Below are positions 11,645 through 20,762 of a stretch of 54,665 nucleotides of DNA, piece by piece. How positions within the stretch are numbered: the stretch's first letter is position 1; each line of letters opens with the position of its first letter. The position numbers and the translations under genes are program-made. The notes beneath the pieces were generated by a model that saw only the letters and a list, made by a program, of their open reading frames with translations, was not told the DNA's origin and searched no databases. Origin of the DNA: Nocardiopsis xinjiangensis YIM 90004 (GTDB taxonomy: Bacteria; Actinomycetota; Actinomycetes; Streptosporangiales; Streptosporangiaceae); the NCBI RefSeq assembly GCF_000341145.1, contig NZ_ANBE01000043.1, positions 46,446 to 101,110 of the forward strand, in the 5' to 3' direction.

Positions 11645-12895
11645 ATGCACGCGGCCGCGTTCGAGGCGCTGCTCACCGAGGCGGGACGGGAACTCCTGGG
11701 AGGGATCGACCCGACGGAGGCCGCGAACGACCGGTTGGCGGTGGCCTCGCGCCTGCGCACCGAGCCCGCCGTCGCGGCCCTGCGGCCCGACCTACCCGCT
11801 TCCGATCTGGTCAACGCACTCCTGACCCAGATCACCCTCCGTGAACGCGCGCGGGCCAAGTTCGGTGACCGCGCGGCCTCGATGTTCTTCACCCCGGACG
11901 GCGCCGAGCAGGCCACCCGCGCGAGTGTGGCCGCCTACCGGGCCGAGCGCACGGCGGAGGCCGGCGTGGAGGTCTCGGACGGACGGCCGTCCGGGGACCT
12001 GTGCTGCGGGATCGGGGCCGATCTGCTCGCCCTGGCCGAACGCGGGGTCCCGGTCGAGGGCACGGACCTCGACCCGCTGACCGTGGCCGTGGCGCGCGCC
12101 AACATCGCGGCCCTGGACCTGGAGGACGTCGCGCGGGTACGGCAGGGCGACGTCACCGCCACGGCGCCGGGGCAGTATCCGGTGCTGTTCTGCGACCCCG
12201 CGCGCCGGGGCGGGCGCGGCCGGGTGTTCGACCCGGAGGCCTACTCCCCGCCGTGGGGCTCTGCGGTGGAACTGGCCCAGGGGTCGGAGGCGGCCTGCCT
12301 GAAGGCGGCCCCGGGGATCCCGCACGAGGTGCTGCCGGAGGGCTCCGCGGCCGAGTGGATCTCGGTGGACGGCGAGCTCAAGGAGACCGCACTGTGGTTC
12401 GGCGCCCTGGCCGGGGGCCGGCGGCGTGCAACGGTGCTGCACGAGCGCCCGGGCCTGCGCGAACGCGAGGGAGGGGTCGCGCACCTGGAGGCCGACCCGG
12501 ATGCGGGCCCGGCGCCGGTGGCCGCGGCACGCCGGTACCTGTACGACCCGGACCCCGCGGTGGTGCGCTCTCACCTGGTGGCGGAGGCGGCCGCCCGGGT
12601 GGACGGCGCCCTGCTGGACGAGCGGATCGCCTACTTCACCTCCGACCGGGCCGAGCTCTCGCCGCTGTGGCGGGTGCTGGAGGTCGATGCGGTCATGCCG
12701 TTCTCCCTCAAGAAGCTGCGTGCGGCACTGCGCGAACGCGGGGTCGGAACGGTGACGGTGAAGAAGCGCGGGTCGGCGGTGGACACCGAGCGGCTGCGGC
12801 GCGACCTGCGGCCGTCCGGGCCGGAGGCGGCGACGGTGGTCCTGACCAGGGTGGGGGACCGCCCCTGGGCGCTGGTGTGCCGCGAGGTGGCCTGA
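11645..12895 (+). CDS. Class I SAM-dependent methyltransferase with THUMP-like domain
   Basis: 416-residue protein with a Rossmann methyltransferase core. The SAM-binding motif I is GDLCCGIGADLLALA (about 117-131), an acidic loop follows in EGTDLDPLTVAVARAN, and the catalytic-face motif is FCDPARRGGRGRVFD. The C-terminal part (about 340-416) corresponds to the THUMP-like domain found in this actinobacterial family. RNA is the likely substrate class by analogy, but the target is unknown. The ATG at 11645 is preceded by GGGGG. It is divergent from groES, with the CIRCE region between them, so its own promoter must lie close to that operator. Confidence 0.8.
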   Translation: MHAAAFEALLTEAGRELLGGIDPTEAANDRLAVASRLRTEPAVAALRPDLPASDLVNALLTQITLRERARAKFGDRAASMFFTPDGAEQATRASVAAYRAERTAEAGVEVSDGRPSGDLCCGIGADLLALAERGVPVEGTDLDPLTVAVARANIAALDLEDVARVRQGDVTATAPGQYPVLFCDPARRGGRGRVFDPEAYSPPWGSAVELAQGSEAACLKAAPGIPHEVLPEGSAAEWISVDGELKETALWFGALAGGRRRATVLHERPGLREREGGVAHLEADPDAGPAPVAAARRYLYDPDPAVVRSHLVAEAAARVDGALLDERIAYFTSDRAELSPLWRVLEVDAVMPFSLKKLRAALRERGVGTVTVKKRGSAVDTERLRRDLRPSGPEAATVVLTRVGDRPWALVCREVA

Positions 12896-13241
12896 CCGCA
12901 GGAGATCTCGGGAGGCAGGCGTTCCGGATCGTTATGTGAAAGAACCGGAAGTTCCCTCGTCCCTTGGGGCAAGTGGGGGCGGGTTGGTTAGGCTTGGGGC
13001 GCGAACCCTTCTCCTCTCGTGGATTCCCCCGGAAGGCCCCAGTGAGCAACCCACGACGCGGATCGACCGGCTCAGGAACTCTGCCCGAACTTGACACCCT
13101 CAGTCACGCTTGAATCACGTTGCGGCAGTATCTGTGCGGGTCGGCGTCCTCCCCGGGGAGCATCGAGAGTCCCGACCGCCCGGACCACCGTCCACTCCCC
13201 CGGGTGTGTATGGGAGCGCCGAAACCATAAGGAGCACCTCG
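12896..13241. other. 346-base intergenic region, no gene recognised
   Basis: No coding potential, tRNA or strong hairpin was recognised. A TTGACA hexamer at 13091-13096 could be a -35 element for the coiled-coil gene, but I found no matching -10 at the right distance. An AAGGAG ribosome-binding site sits at 13229-13234. Confidence 0.5.
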
Positions 13242-15314
13242 GTGGAACAGACCAATCACAACTTCCTCAACGGTGGAGGTCAGACCGGGATCTCCGACCG
13301 GATGCGCGACCTTCTCTCCCAGGCCGCGCAGGAACACGTTTCCGAGCAGAAGTCCCAGGGGGCGGTCAGCGAGGAGATGCGTCAACGGTTGGAGGGCATG
13401 GAGTGGCTGCTGCGCGAACTGCGCGAGCGTGAGCTCACCTCCCTCTCCGAATCGATCGACGCGGTCAACGGCCGCATCGACGACTTCCTCGCCCGCCCCC
13501 CGGAGTGGGCCGAGACCCTCGCCGAACACATCGAGATCGTCGGCCAGCAGGTCAAACCCCTCGCCGACATGCCCTCCCTCCGGGCCGACACCCACCGCAT
13601 CGCCGGCCACCTCGACACCGCGCTCACCCGTCTGCAGCGCATGGCCGAGACCGGCAACAAGACCGCCGAACAGGTCGACACGCTCGGTGATCGCCTCACC
13701 GGTCTGAGCGAGACCGTCGAGACCCGCCTGACCTCCCTGGACGAGGCCGTGGCAGCGCTCTCGGAGCGCACCGAGGCCGTGGAGGCCACCCTCAACACCC
13801 TCAGCGAGACCTCCGGGGAGCGGCACGAGGCGCTCACCGAGGCCCTCGAGCAGAGCAAGACCGAGATCACCGAGTCGCTGAGCGGCGGCAAGGAGGAACT
13901 CGCCGAGGCCGTCAAGGAGGGGCGCGAGGCCCTGACCACCGCTCTGACCGAGGCCCGCGAGGCCCTCTCGGCCGCCGGCAAGGAACTCGGCGAGGAGGTC
14001 ACCGGCAAGCTCGACACCGCCGCCGCGGAGCTGCGCACCTTCGTCGAGGAGCGCACCGCCGAGCAGCACTCCACACTGCTGGAGCGCCTGCAGGAGAACA
14101 CCGGCGAGCTGGGCGAGCGCACCACGAAGCTCGCCGAGGAGCTGGAGACCCTCTCCACCGCCGCCAAGGAGCGCCACGAGACCCTGCAGTCGGAGCTGAG
14201 CGAGCGCGCCGGCGCCGCGGAGCAGCGCCACGACAAGCTCGCCGAGAGCGTGGGGGAGCTCAGCACCCTCACCGAGGAGAACCACGCCGAGGCCACCGCC
14301 GCCGTCGCCGACCTGACCGGGTCGCTGGCCAAGGTCCGCCAGACCCACGAGTCCTCCCTCAACGACCTGCGTACGCACCTGCGTCAACGCCTGTCCGAGG
14401 TCACCGAGCAGATGGAACTGTCCCGCACCGAGGCGCGGGAGCAGGACGAGGCCGCCGCCGAGCGGCTGCGTGAGACCCTCACCGAGCGCACCGATGCCCT
14501 CACCACCCGGGTCGCCGAGGACGCGGAGAAGGTCGCCGCCGACCTCGCCGAGCTGCGCACCTTCGTCGAGGAGCGCACCGACCGCGCCGAGGGCAAGGAC
14601 TCCGAGCGCCACCAGTCGCTCACCGAGGCCCTCACCGAACAGGTCGAGACGCACCGCACGGCTCTGGACGAGCGTTTGGAACGCCAGCGCGAGTCCCTGA
14701 CCGGCAAGGTCGACTCGCACCTGTCGCAGATCACCGGCAAGGTCGACCACGAACTCGGTCGCCTCACCGACCGTTTCGACACCTTCGAGGGGCACTTCGA
14801 GGGCAGTTTCGAGGCGATCGAGGGCAAGCTGGACCGGGTCGACGGGCGCCTGGACGGCCTCAACGGGCGCGTCAACGGGGTCGAGGGCCAGTTCGAGGGG
14901 GTCAGCGGCCACTTCGAGGGTGTCGACGGGCGCATGGAGGCCATCGACGACCGTCTCGAGGCGCTCAACCAGCGCCTCAACCAGCTCCCGCAGACCCTGG
15001 AGGTCAGTGAGCTGCACCGGCGCATCACCGAGCTGGTGGAGCGCCCCGTCGTCGACAACACCGAGAAGCTCGACGAGATCGACTCCCACGTCACCTCCGC
15101 CGTGGAACCGGTCCTGCGCGAGCTCAAGCAGCGCCCGGACCGGCACGAGTTCGAGGAGACCGTCAGCGACGCGGTGGAGAACTCCCACGACGACATGAGC
15201 AAGCGTCTGGCCTCCCTGGAGGAGACCATGCTCGCGCTCGCCGAGGCGCTGCTGCGCCCGGGCCGTGACGGCAAGAAGAAGCGCCGTTTCGACGACGAGG
15301 ACGACGACGAGTAG
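13242..15314 (+). CDS. Large coiled-coil protein of unknown function
   Basis: 690 residues, almost wholly alpha-helical heptad-type sequence rich in Glu, Ala, Leu, Thr and Arg, with no signal peptide, membrane helix or enzymatic motif. ELRTFVEERT occurs twice (about 263-272 and 438-447). Near residues 510-570 there is a short-period repeat of the form (F/R)(F/L)(E/D)G(H/R/V), encoded at about 14781-14940. The tail is basic then acidic (KKKRRFDDEDDDE). The GTG start at 13242 has AAGGAG seven bases upstream. Such proteins can be cytoskeletal or scaffold elements in actinomycetes, but nothing here proves that. It is transcribed alone and ends at a strong terminator. Confidence 0.75.
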   Translation: MEQTNHNFLNGGGQTGISDRMRDLLSQAAQEHVSEQKSQGAVSEEMRQRLEGMEWLLRELRERELTSLSESIDAVNGRIDDFLARPPEWAETLAEHIEIVGQQVKPLADMPSLRADTHRIAGHLDTALTRLQRMAETGNKTAEQVDTLGDRLTGLSETVETRLTSLDEAVAALSERTEAVEATLNTLSETSGERHEALTEALEQSKTEITESLSGGKEELAEAVKEGREALTTALTEAREALSAAGKELGEEVTGKLDTAAAELRTFVEERTAEQHSTLLERLQENTGELGERTTKLAEELETLSTAAKERHETLQSELSERAGAAEQRHDKLAESVGELSTLTEENHAEATAAVADLTGSLAKVRQTHESSLNDLRTHLRQRLSEVTEQMELSRTEAREQDEAAAERLRETLTERTDALTTRVAEDAEKVAADLAELRTFVEERTDRAEGKDSERHQSLTEALTEQVETHRTALDERLERQRESLTGKVDSHLSQITGKVDHELGRLTDRFDTFEGHFEGSFEAIEGKLDRVDGRLDGLNGRVNGVEGQFEGVSGHFEGVDGRMEAIDDRLEALNQRLNQLPQTLEVSELHRRITELVERPVVDNTEKLDEIDSHVTSAVEPVLRELKQRPDRHEFEETVSDAVENSHDDMSKRLASLEETMLALAEALLRPGRDGKKKRRFDDEDDDE

Positions 15315-15336
15315 GACACTGCGTTCGCACGTGTGA

Positions 15337-15365
15337 AGGGCCCGGCTGCACCGCAGCCGGGCCCT
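15337..15365 (+). terminator. Strong hairpin terminator after the coiled-coil gene
   Basis: A perfect 12-bp stem GGGCCCGGCTGC with an ACC loop begins 24 bases after the stop codon, flanked by a matching A/T pair. This rules out reading the downstream frame from the GTG at 15333, which lies inside it. Confidence 0.85.
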
Positions 15366-15439
15366 GCCTCTGTCTCTGAGTGCCGCGGCTCCGTTCTCGC
15401 CGGCCCCCGCATCGACAATCCCGGTTTCACCAGCGCAGC

Positions 15440-15797
15440 AGCTCGACCCCCGATAGCCTTCTGGCGAGGCCGCTCCTCGTTGAAGCGTCTCATCGTCCCC
15501 CGGCGTCTCCTCGGAGAGGCCGCCCAGAACCACCTGGAGGGCCTGATGTCCGTGGACACGTACAAGTGGCAGAGCGACTTCGCCCGTACTTACGCCGCTC
15601 AGGGTCGTGAACAAGGCCGTGAACAGGGCCGTGAAGAAGGCCTGGCAAAGAGTGTGCTCTCCGTGCTGGTCGCCCGCGGGTTCGAGGTGGACGAAAGCAC
15701 TCGCGAACGCATCCTGAGCTGCAAGGATGTGGACACCTTGGAAGAGTGGGTCCCGCGGGCCGTCAAGATCGAGAACCCGGAAGACCTCTTCGACTGA
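15440..15797 (+). pseudogene. Remnant of an Rpn-like/DUF4351-type protein (C-terminal part only)
   Basis: The frame encodes the C-terminal end of a family common in actinomycetes: a segment like LLGEAAQNHLEGLM, then SDFARTYAAQGREQGREQG, a short helical domain and the terminal ENPEDLFD. Full-length relatives are roughly 250-300 residues with an N-terminal nuclease-like (Rpn/PD-(D/E)XK) domain, which is missing here. Homology fades upstream of about 15440, close to the preceding terminator. An internal ATG at 15546 could still give an 83-residue product, so a short functional gene cannot be excluded. I read it as a decayed copy. The following 256 bases hold no convincing gene. Confidence 0.5.
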
Positions 15798-16053
15798 AAC
15801 AACCACTTCCTGCGGGCGTACAGGTCCTGGCCCCAGTGGCGGCCGGGCCCTGCTTCCGGCCCGTCGCTACCGGTGTCCTGGACCAGAGCAGTGATCCGCT
15901 CGAGGTCTTCGCGGTCCTGTCCCTGCCACCGGCAGGCCCACGATGGCTCGATGGACCGGGAAAGCGACGCGATTCCTGCCGGGGTGAACGGGTAGGGATC
16001 GGGCGAGCAGCCCCCAGCGAAGCCCCCGACCGTCGAGGTAGTGAGGCACGCAC

Positions 16054-18012
16054 ATGGCACGCACAGTCGCTCACAAGCTGATCGGTGACCACCTGGCTTG
16101 GGGAGAGATGGTTCCGGGCTCGGAGATCGGCCTCACCATCGAGCAGACCCTGACCCAGGACGCCACCGGAACCCTGGTCATGCAGGAGCTCGAGGCCCTG
16201 GGCCTGGACCGCGCCGCCACGAAGCGGAGCGTCCAGTACGTGGACCACAACCTGTTGCAGACCGATGAGAAGAACGCCGAGGACCACGACTTCCTCCACT
16301 CGGCCTGCCGCCGCTACGGGCTGTGGTACTCCAAGGCGGGCAACGGTGTCTCCCACCCCACCCACATGCAGCGGTTCGGGATCCCCGGAACCACGATGGT
16401 GGGATCGGACTCCCACACCCCCGCGGCCGGTTCCCTGGGCATGCTGGCGATCGGGGTCGGGGGCCTGGAGGTGGCGCTGGCCATCGCGGGCCGTCCGTTG
16501 CGCCTGCGTATGCCCCGGGTCTGGGGTGTGCGGCTCGACGGCGAGCTCCCCGCCTGGAGCTCGGCCAAGGACGTGATCCTGGAGATGCTGCGCAGGCACG
16601 GCGTCTCCGGGGGCGTGAACCGGATCATCGAGTACTACGGCCCCGGTATCGAGACACTCACCGCCATGGACCGCCACGTCATCGCGAACATGGGCGCGGA
16701 GCTGGGCGCGACGACCACCGTCTTCCCCGCGGACGAGAAGGTGCGTGACTTCCTCCGCGCGGAGGGGCGCGAGGACGACTTCCGGGAGCTGTCCGCCGAC
16801 CCGGACGCGGTCTACGACGACCACGAGCAGATCGACCTGTCCGGGATCGAACCGCTGATCGCGGCGCCCTCCTCCCCCGGCAACGTCGTGCCCGTGCGGG
16901 AGGTGGCCGGCCGGGAGGTCAGCCAGGTCGTCATCGGTTCCTCCGCCAACCCGGGGTACCGCGACTTCGCCGTGGCGGCGGAGATGGTGCGGGGCCGACA
17001 GACCGACAGCGGGGTCAGTTTCGACGTGAACCCCTCGTCCCGGCAGATCCTCGCCGACCTGACCAAGGCCGGCGCCGTCCTCGACCTGGTCAACGCCGGG
17101 GCCCGTATCCACCAGGCCGGCTGTCTGGGCTGCATCGGTATCGGCCAGGCACCCGCGGTGGGCAGGAACTCGCTCCGGACCTTCCCCCGCAACTTCCCCG
17201 GCCGTTCCGGGACCAAGGAGGACTCCGTCTGGTTGTGCTCCCCCGAGACCGCGGCCGCGTCGGCGCTCACCGGTGTCATCACCGACCCGCGCGACCTGGC
17301 GGCGGACCTGGGGATGGAGCATCCCGGCATCGAGTACCCCAAGCGCACCAGCATCAACACCTCGATGTTCGTGCCTCCGCTCCCGGTGGAGGAGGCCCGG
17401 CAGGAGGAGCTGGTCAAGGGGCCCAACATCTCGGCCCTGCCGGACCTGACCGAACTGCCGGACCGGATCGAGGCACCGGTCCTGCTCAAGGTCGGCGACG
17501 ACGTGTCCACCGACGAGATCTCCCCGGCCGGGGCGCGCGCCCTGCCGTTCCGTTCCAACATCCCGGAGCTCGCCGAGTTCACGTTCACCCAGATCGACCC
17601 GGACTACCCGCGCAGGGCGGCGGAAGTGGTGGGCACCACCGGCCACGTCATCGTGGGCGGGCAGAACTACGGCCAGGGGTCCTCACGCGAGCACGCCGCC
17701 ATCACCCCGCGCTACCTGGGTCTGCACGCGGTCATCGCCAAGTCCTACGCGCGCATCCATTGGCAGAACCTGGCCAACTTCGGGGTCCTGGCCCTGGAGT
17801 TCACCGACCCGGCCGACCACGACCGTCTGGAGAGCGGCGCCGTCCTGGTCCTGGACGGCGTTCGCGACGCGCTGGCCTCCGGGGGGCCGCTGACCGCGTT
17901 CGAGCGCGGCACGGACCGCAGCTACGAGCTCCGCCACAACCTCTCCTCCCACCAGGTGGACGCCGTGCTCGCCGGCGGTGAGATCCCCCTGATGAGAGAA
18001 GGGTCGGACTGA
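16054..18012 (+). CDS. Aconitate hydratase family protein (about 650-residue type)
   Basis: 652-residue Fe-S hydro-lyase of the aconitase superfamily, presumed to interconvert citrate and isocitrate or a related acid. Motifs are DHNLLQTDEKN, MVGSDSHTPAAGSLGMLAIG, the cluster-ligand pair GCLGCIG (Cys357, Cys360) and the swivel-domain NYGQGSSREHAA. Where classical aconitases have the first ligand in GSCTN, this one reads GSSAN, with Ser297. Cys395 in WLCSPETA is a candidate replacement. Actinomycetes usually carry a roughly 900-residue AcnA as the main enzyme, so this is probably a second, specialised copy. The ATG at 16054 follows a weak purine-rich stretch. It is a single gene, convergent with the MDR oxidoreductase. 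Confidence 0.85.
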   Translation: MARTVAHKLIGDHLAWGEMVPGSEIGLTIEQTLTQDATGTLVMQELEALGLDRAATKRSVQYVDHNLLQTDEKNAEDHDFLHSACRRYGLWYSKAGNGVSHPTHMQRFGIPGTTMVGSDSHTPAAGSLGMLAIGVGGLEVALAIAGRPLRLRMPRVWGVRLDGELPAWSSAKDVILEMLRRHGVSGGVNRIIEYYGPGIETLTAMDRHVIANMGAELGATTTVFPADEKVRDFLRAEGREDDFRELSADPDAVYDDHEQIDLSGIEPLIAAPSSPGNVVPVREVAGREVSQVVIGSSANPGYRDFAVAAEMVRGRQTDSGVSFDVNPSSRQILADLTKAGAVLDLVNAGARIHQAGCLGCIGIGQAPAVGRNSLRTFPRNFPGRSGTKEDSVWLCSPETAAASALTGVITDPRDLAADLGMEHPGIEYPKRTSINTSMFVPPLPVEEARQEELVKGPNISALPDLTELPDRIEAPVLLKVGDDVSTDEISPAGARALPFRSNIPELAEFTFTQIDPDYPRRAAEVVGTTGHVIVGGQNYGQGSSREHAAITPRYLGLHAVIAKSYARIHWQNLANFGVLALEFTDPADHDRLESGAVLVLDGVRDALASGGPLTAFERGTDRSYELRHNLSSHQVDAVLAGGEIPLMREGSD

Positions 18013-18031
18013 TCGGATCGGGCCGTCCGGG

Positions 18032-18994
18032 TCAGGCGGTGAGGACGACCTTGCCGAAGAGGTCGCCCTCCGCCATGGCCCGGAACCCCTCCTCGGCGCG
18101 GTCCAGGGGCAGCACCCGGTCGATGCCGGGGCGCAGGCCGGTCGCGGCGAGCATGCGGGTCAGCGCCTCCAGCTCCGGTTTGGTGCCCATGGTCGAACCG
18201 ATCACCCGCAGCTGCAGGAAGAAGACCCGGGTCAGCTCGGCCGAGGGCGCGTCACCGCTGGTCGCGCCGCAGGTGATGATCGCACCGCCGGGTTTGGCCG
18301 CCCGCAGTGAGTGTTTCCAGGTGGCCTGGCCGACGGAGTCGAAGACCGCGTCCACCCGTTCGGGCAGCCGCTCGCCCGAGGCCAGCACGGTGTGCGCGCC
18401 CAGGGACAGGGCCCGCTCCCGTTTGGCCTCGCTGCGGCTGGTGACGTAGACGCGGTGCCCCACGTGGGAGGCCAGCGTGATGAGGGCGGCCGACACACCG
18501 CCGCCCGCGCCCTGCACCAGGACGGGCGAACCGGGGTTCAGGGCGGCCTTGCCGAACAGCATGCTGTAGGCGGTCAGCCAGGCCGTGGGCAGGCAGGAGG
18601 CCTCCTCGAAGGAGAGCTCCGGGGGTTTGGGCACCAGGTTCTGCCGGGGCACGAGCACCTTCTCCGCGAAGGTGCCGTCGTGGACCTCCGAGAGCAAGGA
18701 GGGCCGCACACCGGGTGCGGCGCCCCCGGCCGTGGGGTCGCCCACCAGGCCGTGCACGATGACCTCGTTGCCGTCCTCGTCCACCCCGGCGGCGTCGCAC
18801 CCCAGGACCATGGGGAGCTGCTCCTCCTTGATGCCCACGCCGCGCAGGCTCCACAGGTCGTGGTGGTTGAGGGAGGCCGCCCGGACACGGACGACCGTCC
18901 ACCCCTCGCGCGGTTGCGGGTCGGGCCGCTGCCCGGCCTCGAGGGCGGATACCGGGTCCTCGGCGTCGAAACGTGCTGCTGTGATCGCGAACAT
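18032..18994 (-). CDS. Zinc-binding dehydrogenase family (MDR) NADPH:quinone-type oxidoreductase
   Basis: 320-residue medium-chain dehydrogenase/reductase. The GroES-like N-terminal domain has ASLNHHDLWSLRG and MVLGCDAAGV; the Rossmann domain has VLVQGAGGGVSAALITLASH and a likely NADP-binding VTSRSEAKRERA. The four-Cys structural-zinc lobe is not evident. The substrate cannot be predicted beyond quinone or enone reduction. I use the ATG at 18994 because GATGGGG lies eight bases upstream; a GTG three codons earlier would abut that site. It is preceded on the same strand by a small membrane ORF and tsaD. Confidence 0.85.
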   Translation of the reverse strand: MFAITAARFDAEDPVSALEAGQRPDPQPREGWTVVRVRAASLNHHDLWSLRGVGIKEEQLPMVLGCDAAGVDEDGNEVIVHGLVGDPTAGGAAPGVRPSLLSEVHDGTFAEKVLVPRQNLVPKPPELSFEEASCLPTAWLTAYSMLFGKAALNPGSPVLVQGAGGGVSAALITLASHVGHRVYVTSRSEAKRERALSLGAHTVLASGERLPERVDAVFDSVGQATWKHSLRAAKPGGAIITCGATSGDAPSAELTRVFFLQLRVIGSTMGTKPELEALTRMLAATGLRPGIDRVLPLDRAEEGFRAMAEGDLFGKVVLTA

Positions 18995-19080
18995 ATCCGG
19001 CACCCCATCACACGGCCGCTCCGGTCACCAGCCCCGAGCCCGTCCACCGGACCCGCCACCGCGTCGGAGCGCGCACGTAA

Positions 19081-19167
19081 CTACTGCTTCTTCTTCTGGG
19101 TCTTCATACCGCTGAAGACGGCCACGAAGACGCAGACGGTGATCGCGATGACCAGTGCGGTACTCAT
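19081..19167 (-). CDS. 28-residue predicted membrane microprotein
   Basis: A short frame starting at ATG 19167 and ending with TAG at 19081-19083. Residues 4-19 are an almost unbroken hydrophobic stretch, long enough for one membrane helix, followed by SGM and the basic tail KTQKKKQ. GAGGG lies nine bases before the start. The layout (hydrophobic helix, cationic C-terminus) is typical of real bacterial membrane microproteins and unlike random GC-rich frames. It lies between tsaD and the MDR gene, same strand, about 90 bases from each. I know no named family, and its function is unknown. Confidence 0.5.
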   Translation of the reverse strand: MSTALVIAITVCVFVAVFSGMKTQKKKQ

Positions 19168-19257
19168 GGCGGGGTTCCCTCTTCCCGATGTCGGTCCGCT
19201 CGGCCCCGGACCGACACATCGTCCCGGGCCCCCGATGCTGTCAGAATGCCGATGTCC

Positions 19258-20292
19258 TCAGACGGCCAGGGGCATGGAGACCGGTAGCGAGGTGTCGGTT
19301 CCCAGGTCCAGGGGCGAGGGCGGAAGGCCCGCGGCCACGACCTCGGCACCCAGCGCGGCGATCATCGCCCCGTTGTCGGTGCACAGGCGCGGGCGCGGCA
19401 CCCGGAGTTCGATACCGGCCTCGGCGCAGCGCTGCTCGGCCAGGGCACGCAGCGCGGAGTTGGCCGCGACGCCGCCGCTGATGACCAGGGTGCTCACGCC
19501 GTGCTCGACGCAGGCGTCCACGGCCTTACGGGTGAGCACGTCCACGACCGAGTCCTGGAAGGCGGCGGCGATGTCGGCGAGCACCAGGGGACTGCCCGAA
19601 CGGTCGGCGTCCTCGACGTGGCGGGCCACCGCGGTCTTGAGCCCGGAGAAGGAGAAGTCGTAGGTGCCGTCGCCCCACTTGCCGCGCGGGAACCGCAGCG
19701 CCGAGGCACTGCCGCGTTGGGCGGCCCGGTCGATGTGGGGCCCGCCCGGGTAGGGCAGTTCCAGCAGGCGGGCGACCTTGTCGTAGGCCTCCCCGGCGGC
19801 GTCGTCGACGGTGTCGCCGAGGGAGACCACATCGGTGGCCAGGTCGTTGACCAGCAGCAGCGAGGTGTGCCCGCCCGAGACCAGCAGTGCGATCGCGGGC
19901 TCGGGCAGCGGCCCGTGCTCGAGCTGGTCGACGGCGACGTGGCCGATGAGGTGGTTGACGCCGTAGAGGGGCTTGCCGAGCGCCATGGCATAGGCCTTGG
20001 CGGCCGAGACACCCACCAGGAGTGCACCGGCCAGTCCGGGACCGGCGGTGACGGCCACGGCGTCGATGTCCTCCTTCTGCACGCCCGCGGAGTCGAGGAC
20101 GCGTCGGACGGTGGGAACCATGGCTTCCAGGTGGGCGCGGCTGGCGACCTCGGGCACGACACCGCCGAAGCGGGCGTGCTGGTCGACACTGGAGGCGACC
20201 TCGTCGCCCAGCAGTTCACAGCCGCGCACCAGACCGACGCCGGTCTCATCGCACGAGGTCTCGATCCCGAGGATCAGCGGGTGGTCGCTCAT
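19258..20292 (-). CDS. tsaD: tRNA N6-adenosine threonylcarbamoyltransferase subunit TsaD
   Basis: 344-residue ASKHA-fold catalytic subunit that moves the threonylcarbamoyl group from threonylcarbamoyl-AMP to A37 of ANN-decoding tRNAs (t6A). Motifs are [14 protein letters not shown], the metal-binding [37 protein letters not shown], and [10 protein letters not shown]. The ATG at 20292 overlaps the rimI stop codon (ATGA), giving coupled translation; the long open frame upstream is a shadow of rimI. It lies in the conserved cluster alr-tsaE-tsaB-rimI-tsaD. Confidence 0.97.
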   Translation of the reverse strand: MSDHPLILGIETSCDETGVGLVRGCELLGDEVASSVDQHARFGGVVPEVASRAHLEAMVPTVRRVLDSAGVQKEDIDAVAVTAGPGLAGALLVGVSAAKAYAMALGKPLYGVNHLIGHVAVDQLEHGPLPEPAIALLVSGGHTSLLLVNDLATDVVSLGDTVDDAAGEAYDKVARLLELPYPGGPHIDRAAQRGSASALRFPRGKWGDGTYDFSFSGLKTAVARHVEDADRSGSPLVLADIAAAFQDSVVDVLTRKAVDACVEHGVSTLVISGGVAANSALRALAEQRCAEAGIELRVPRPRLCTDNGAMIAALGAEVVAAGLPPSPLDLGTDTSLPVSMPLAV

Positions 20293-20762
20293 CGGTCCTC
20301 CTTGTGGCCGGAACCGCCGGCCTCGTCGACACGGAGCATGGTGATCGCGTCGGTGCCGTTGTAGTAGCCGTCCCGCACCCCGACCCGGACGAACCCGAAT
20401 CCGGTGTAGAGCTTCTGCGCACGCGGGTTGTCTGCGCGCACGTCCAGGAACATGCGGGTGATGCCGCGCCGTCGGGCCTCCTCGAGCAGGGCGGTGAGCA
20501 GGGCGCTCCCCACACCGCTCCCCCACAGGCGCTCGTCGACCGCCATGGTCTGCACGTCGCCCTCGGGTGCGGCCGCGCGCAGGCCCGCATAGCCGACGAC
20601 CTCGCCGTCGGACTCGGCCACGACGTAGTGGCGGCCGGGTTCGGCGAGTTCACTGAGCAGGGCGTACTGGCTCCAGGCGTCCTCGGGGAACAGCGCGGTC
20701 TCCAGCGCCATGACGGGCCCGACGTCGGCGAGGTTCATCGGGCGCAGGCGCACGGGCGTCAC
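20289..20762 (-). CDS. rimI: Ribosomal protein S18 alanine N-acetyltransferase RimI (GNAT)
   Basis: 157-residue GNAT acetyltransferase expected to acetylate the N-terminal alanine of ribosomal protein S18. The acetyl-CoA loop lies in [22 protein letters not shown] without a perfect Q/RxxGxG/A, followed by [20 protein letters not shown] and GVRDGYY. The GTG at 20762 overlaps the tsaB stop (GTGA); three more in-frame codons upstream to another GTG are possible. It sits between tsaB and tsaD, as in most actinobacteria, with overlaps at both ends. Confidence 0.92.
   Translation of the reverse strand: MTPVRLRPMNLADVGPVMALETALFPEDAWSQYALLSELAEPGRHYVVAESDGEVVGYAGLRAAAPEGDVQTMAVDERLWGSGVGSALLTALLEEARRRGITRMFLDVRADNPRAQKLYTGFGFVRVGVRDGYYNGTDAITMLRVDEAGGSGHKEDR

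Noticed and set aside
13091..13131. Housekeeping promoter built on TTGACA before the coiled-coil gene
   Set aside because: No -10-like hexamer lies 16-19 bases downstream; the nearest TAT-containing candidate is about 29 bases away.
14781..14940. Tandem repeats in the coiled-coil gene as a possible CRISPR or minisatellite
   Set aside because: The repeats are short, degenerate, in frame and encode coiled-coil residues; there are no uniform repeats with unique spacers.
15333..15545. GTG at 15333 as the start of the Rpn-like frame
   Set aside because: The codon and the following bases form the terminator stem of the preceding gene, and the encoded residues do not match the family until about 15440.
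13104..15806. 900-codon minus-strand frame opposite the coiled-coil gene
   Set aside because: Its Leu/Gly/Val repeats mirror the coiled-coil codons on the other strand; there is no ribosome-binding site and it also crosses the terminator and the Rpn remnant.
15867..16064. Short minus-strand frames upstream of the aconitase gene that might be a small gene converging on the Rpn remnant
   Set aside because: They overlap the aconitase start, have no clear ribosome-binding site and match no family I recognise; I could not separate them from chance open frames.
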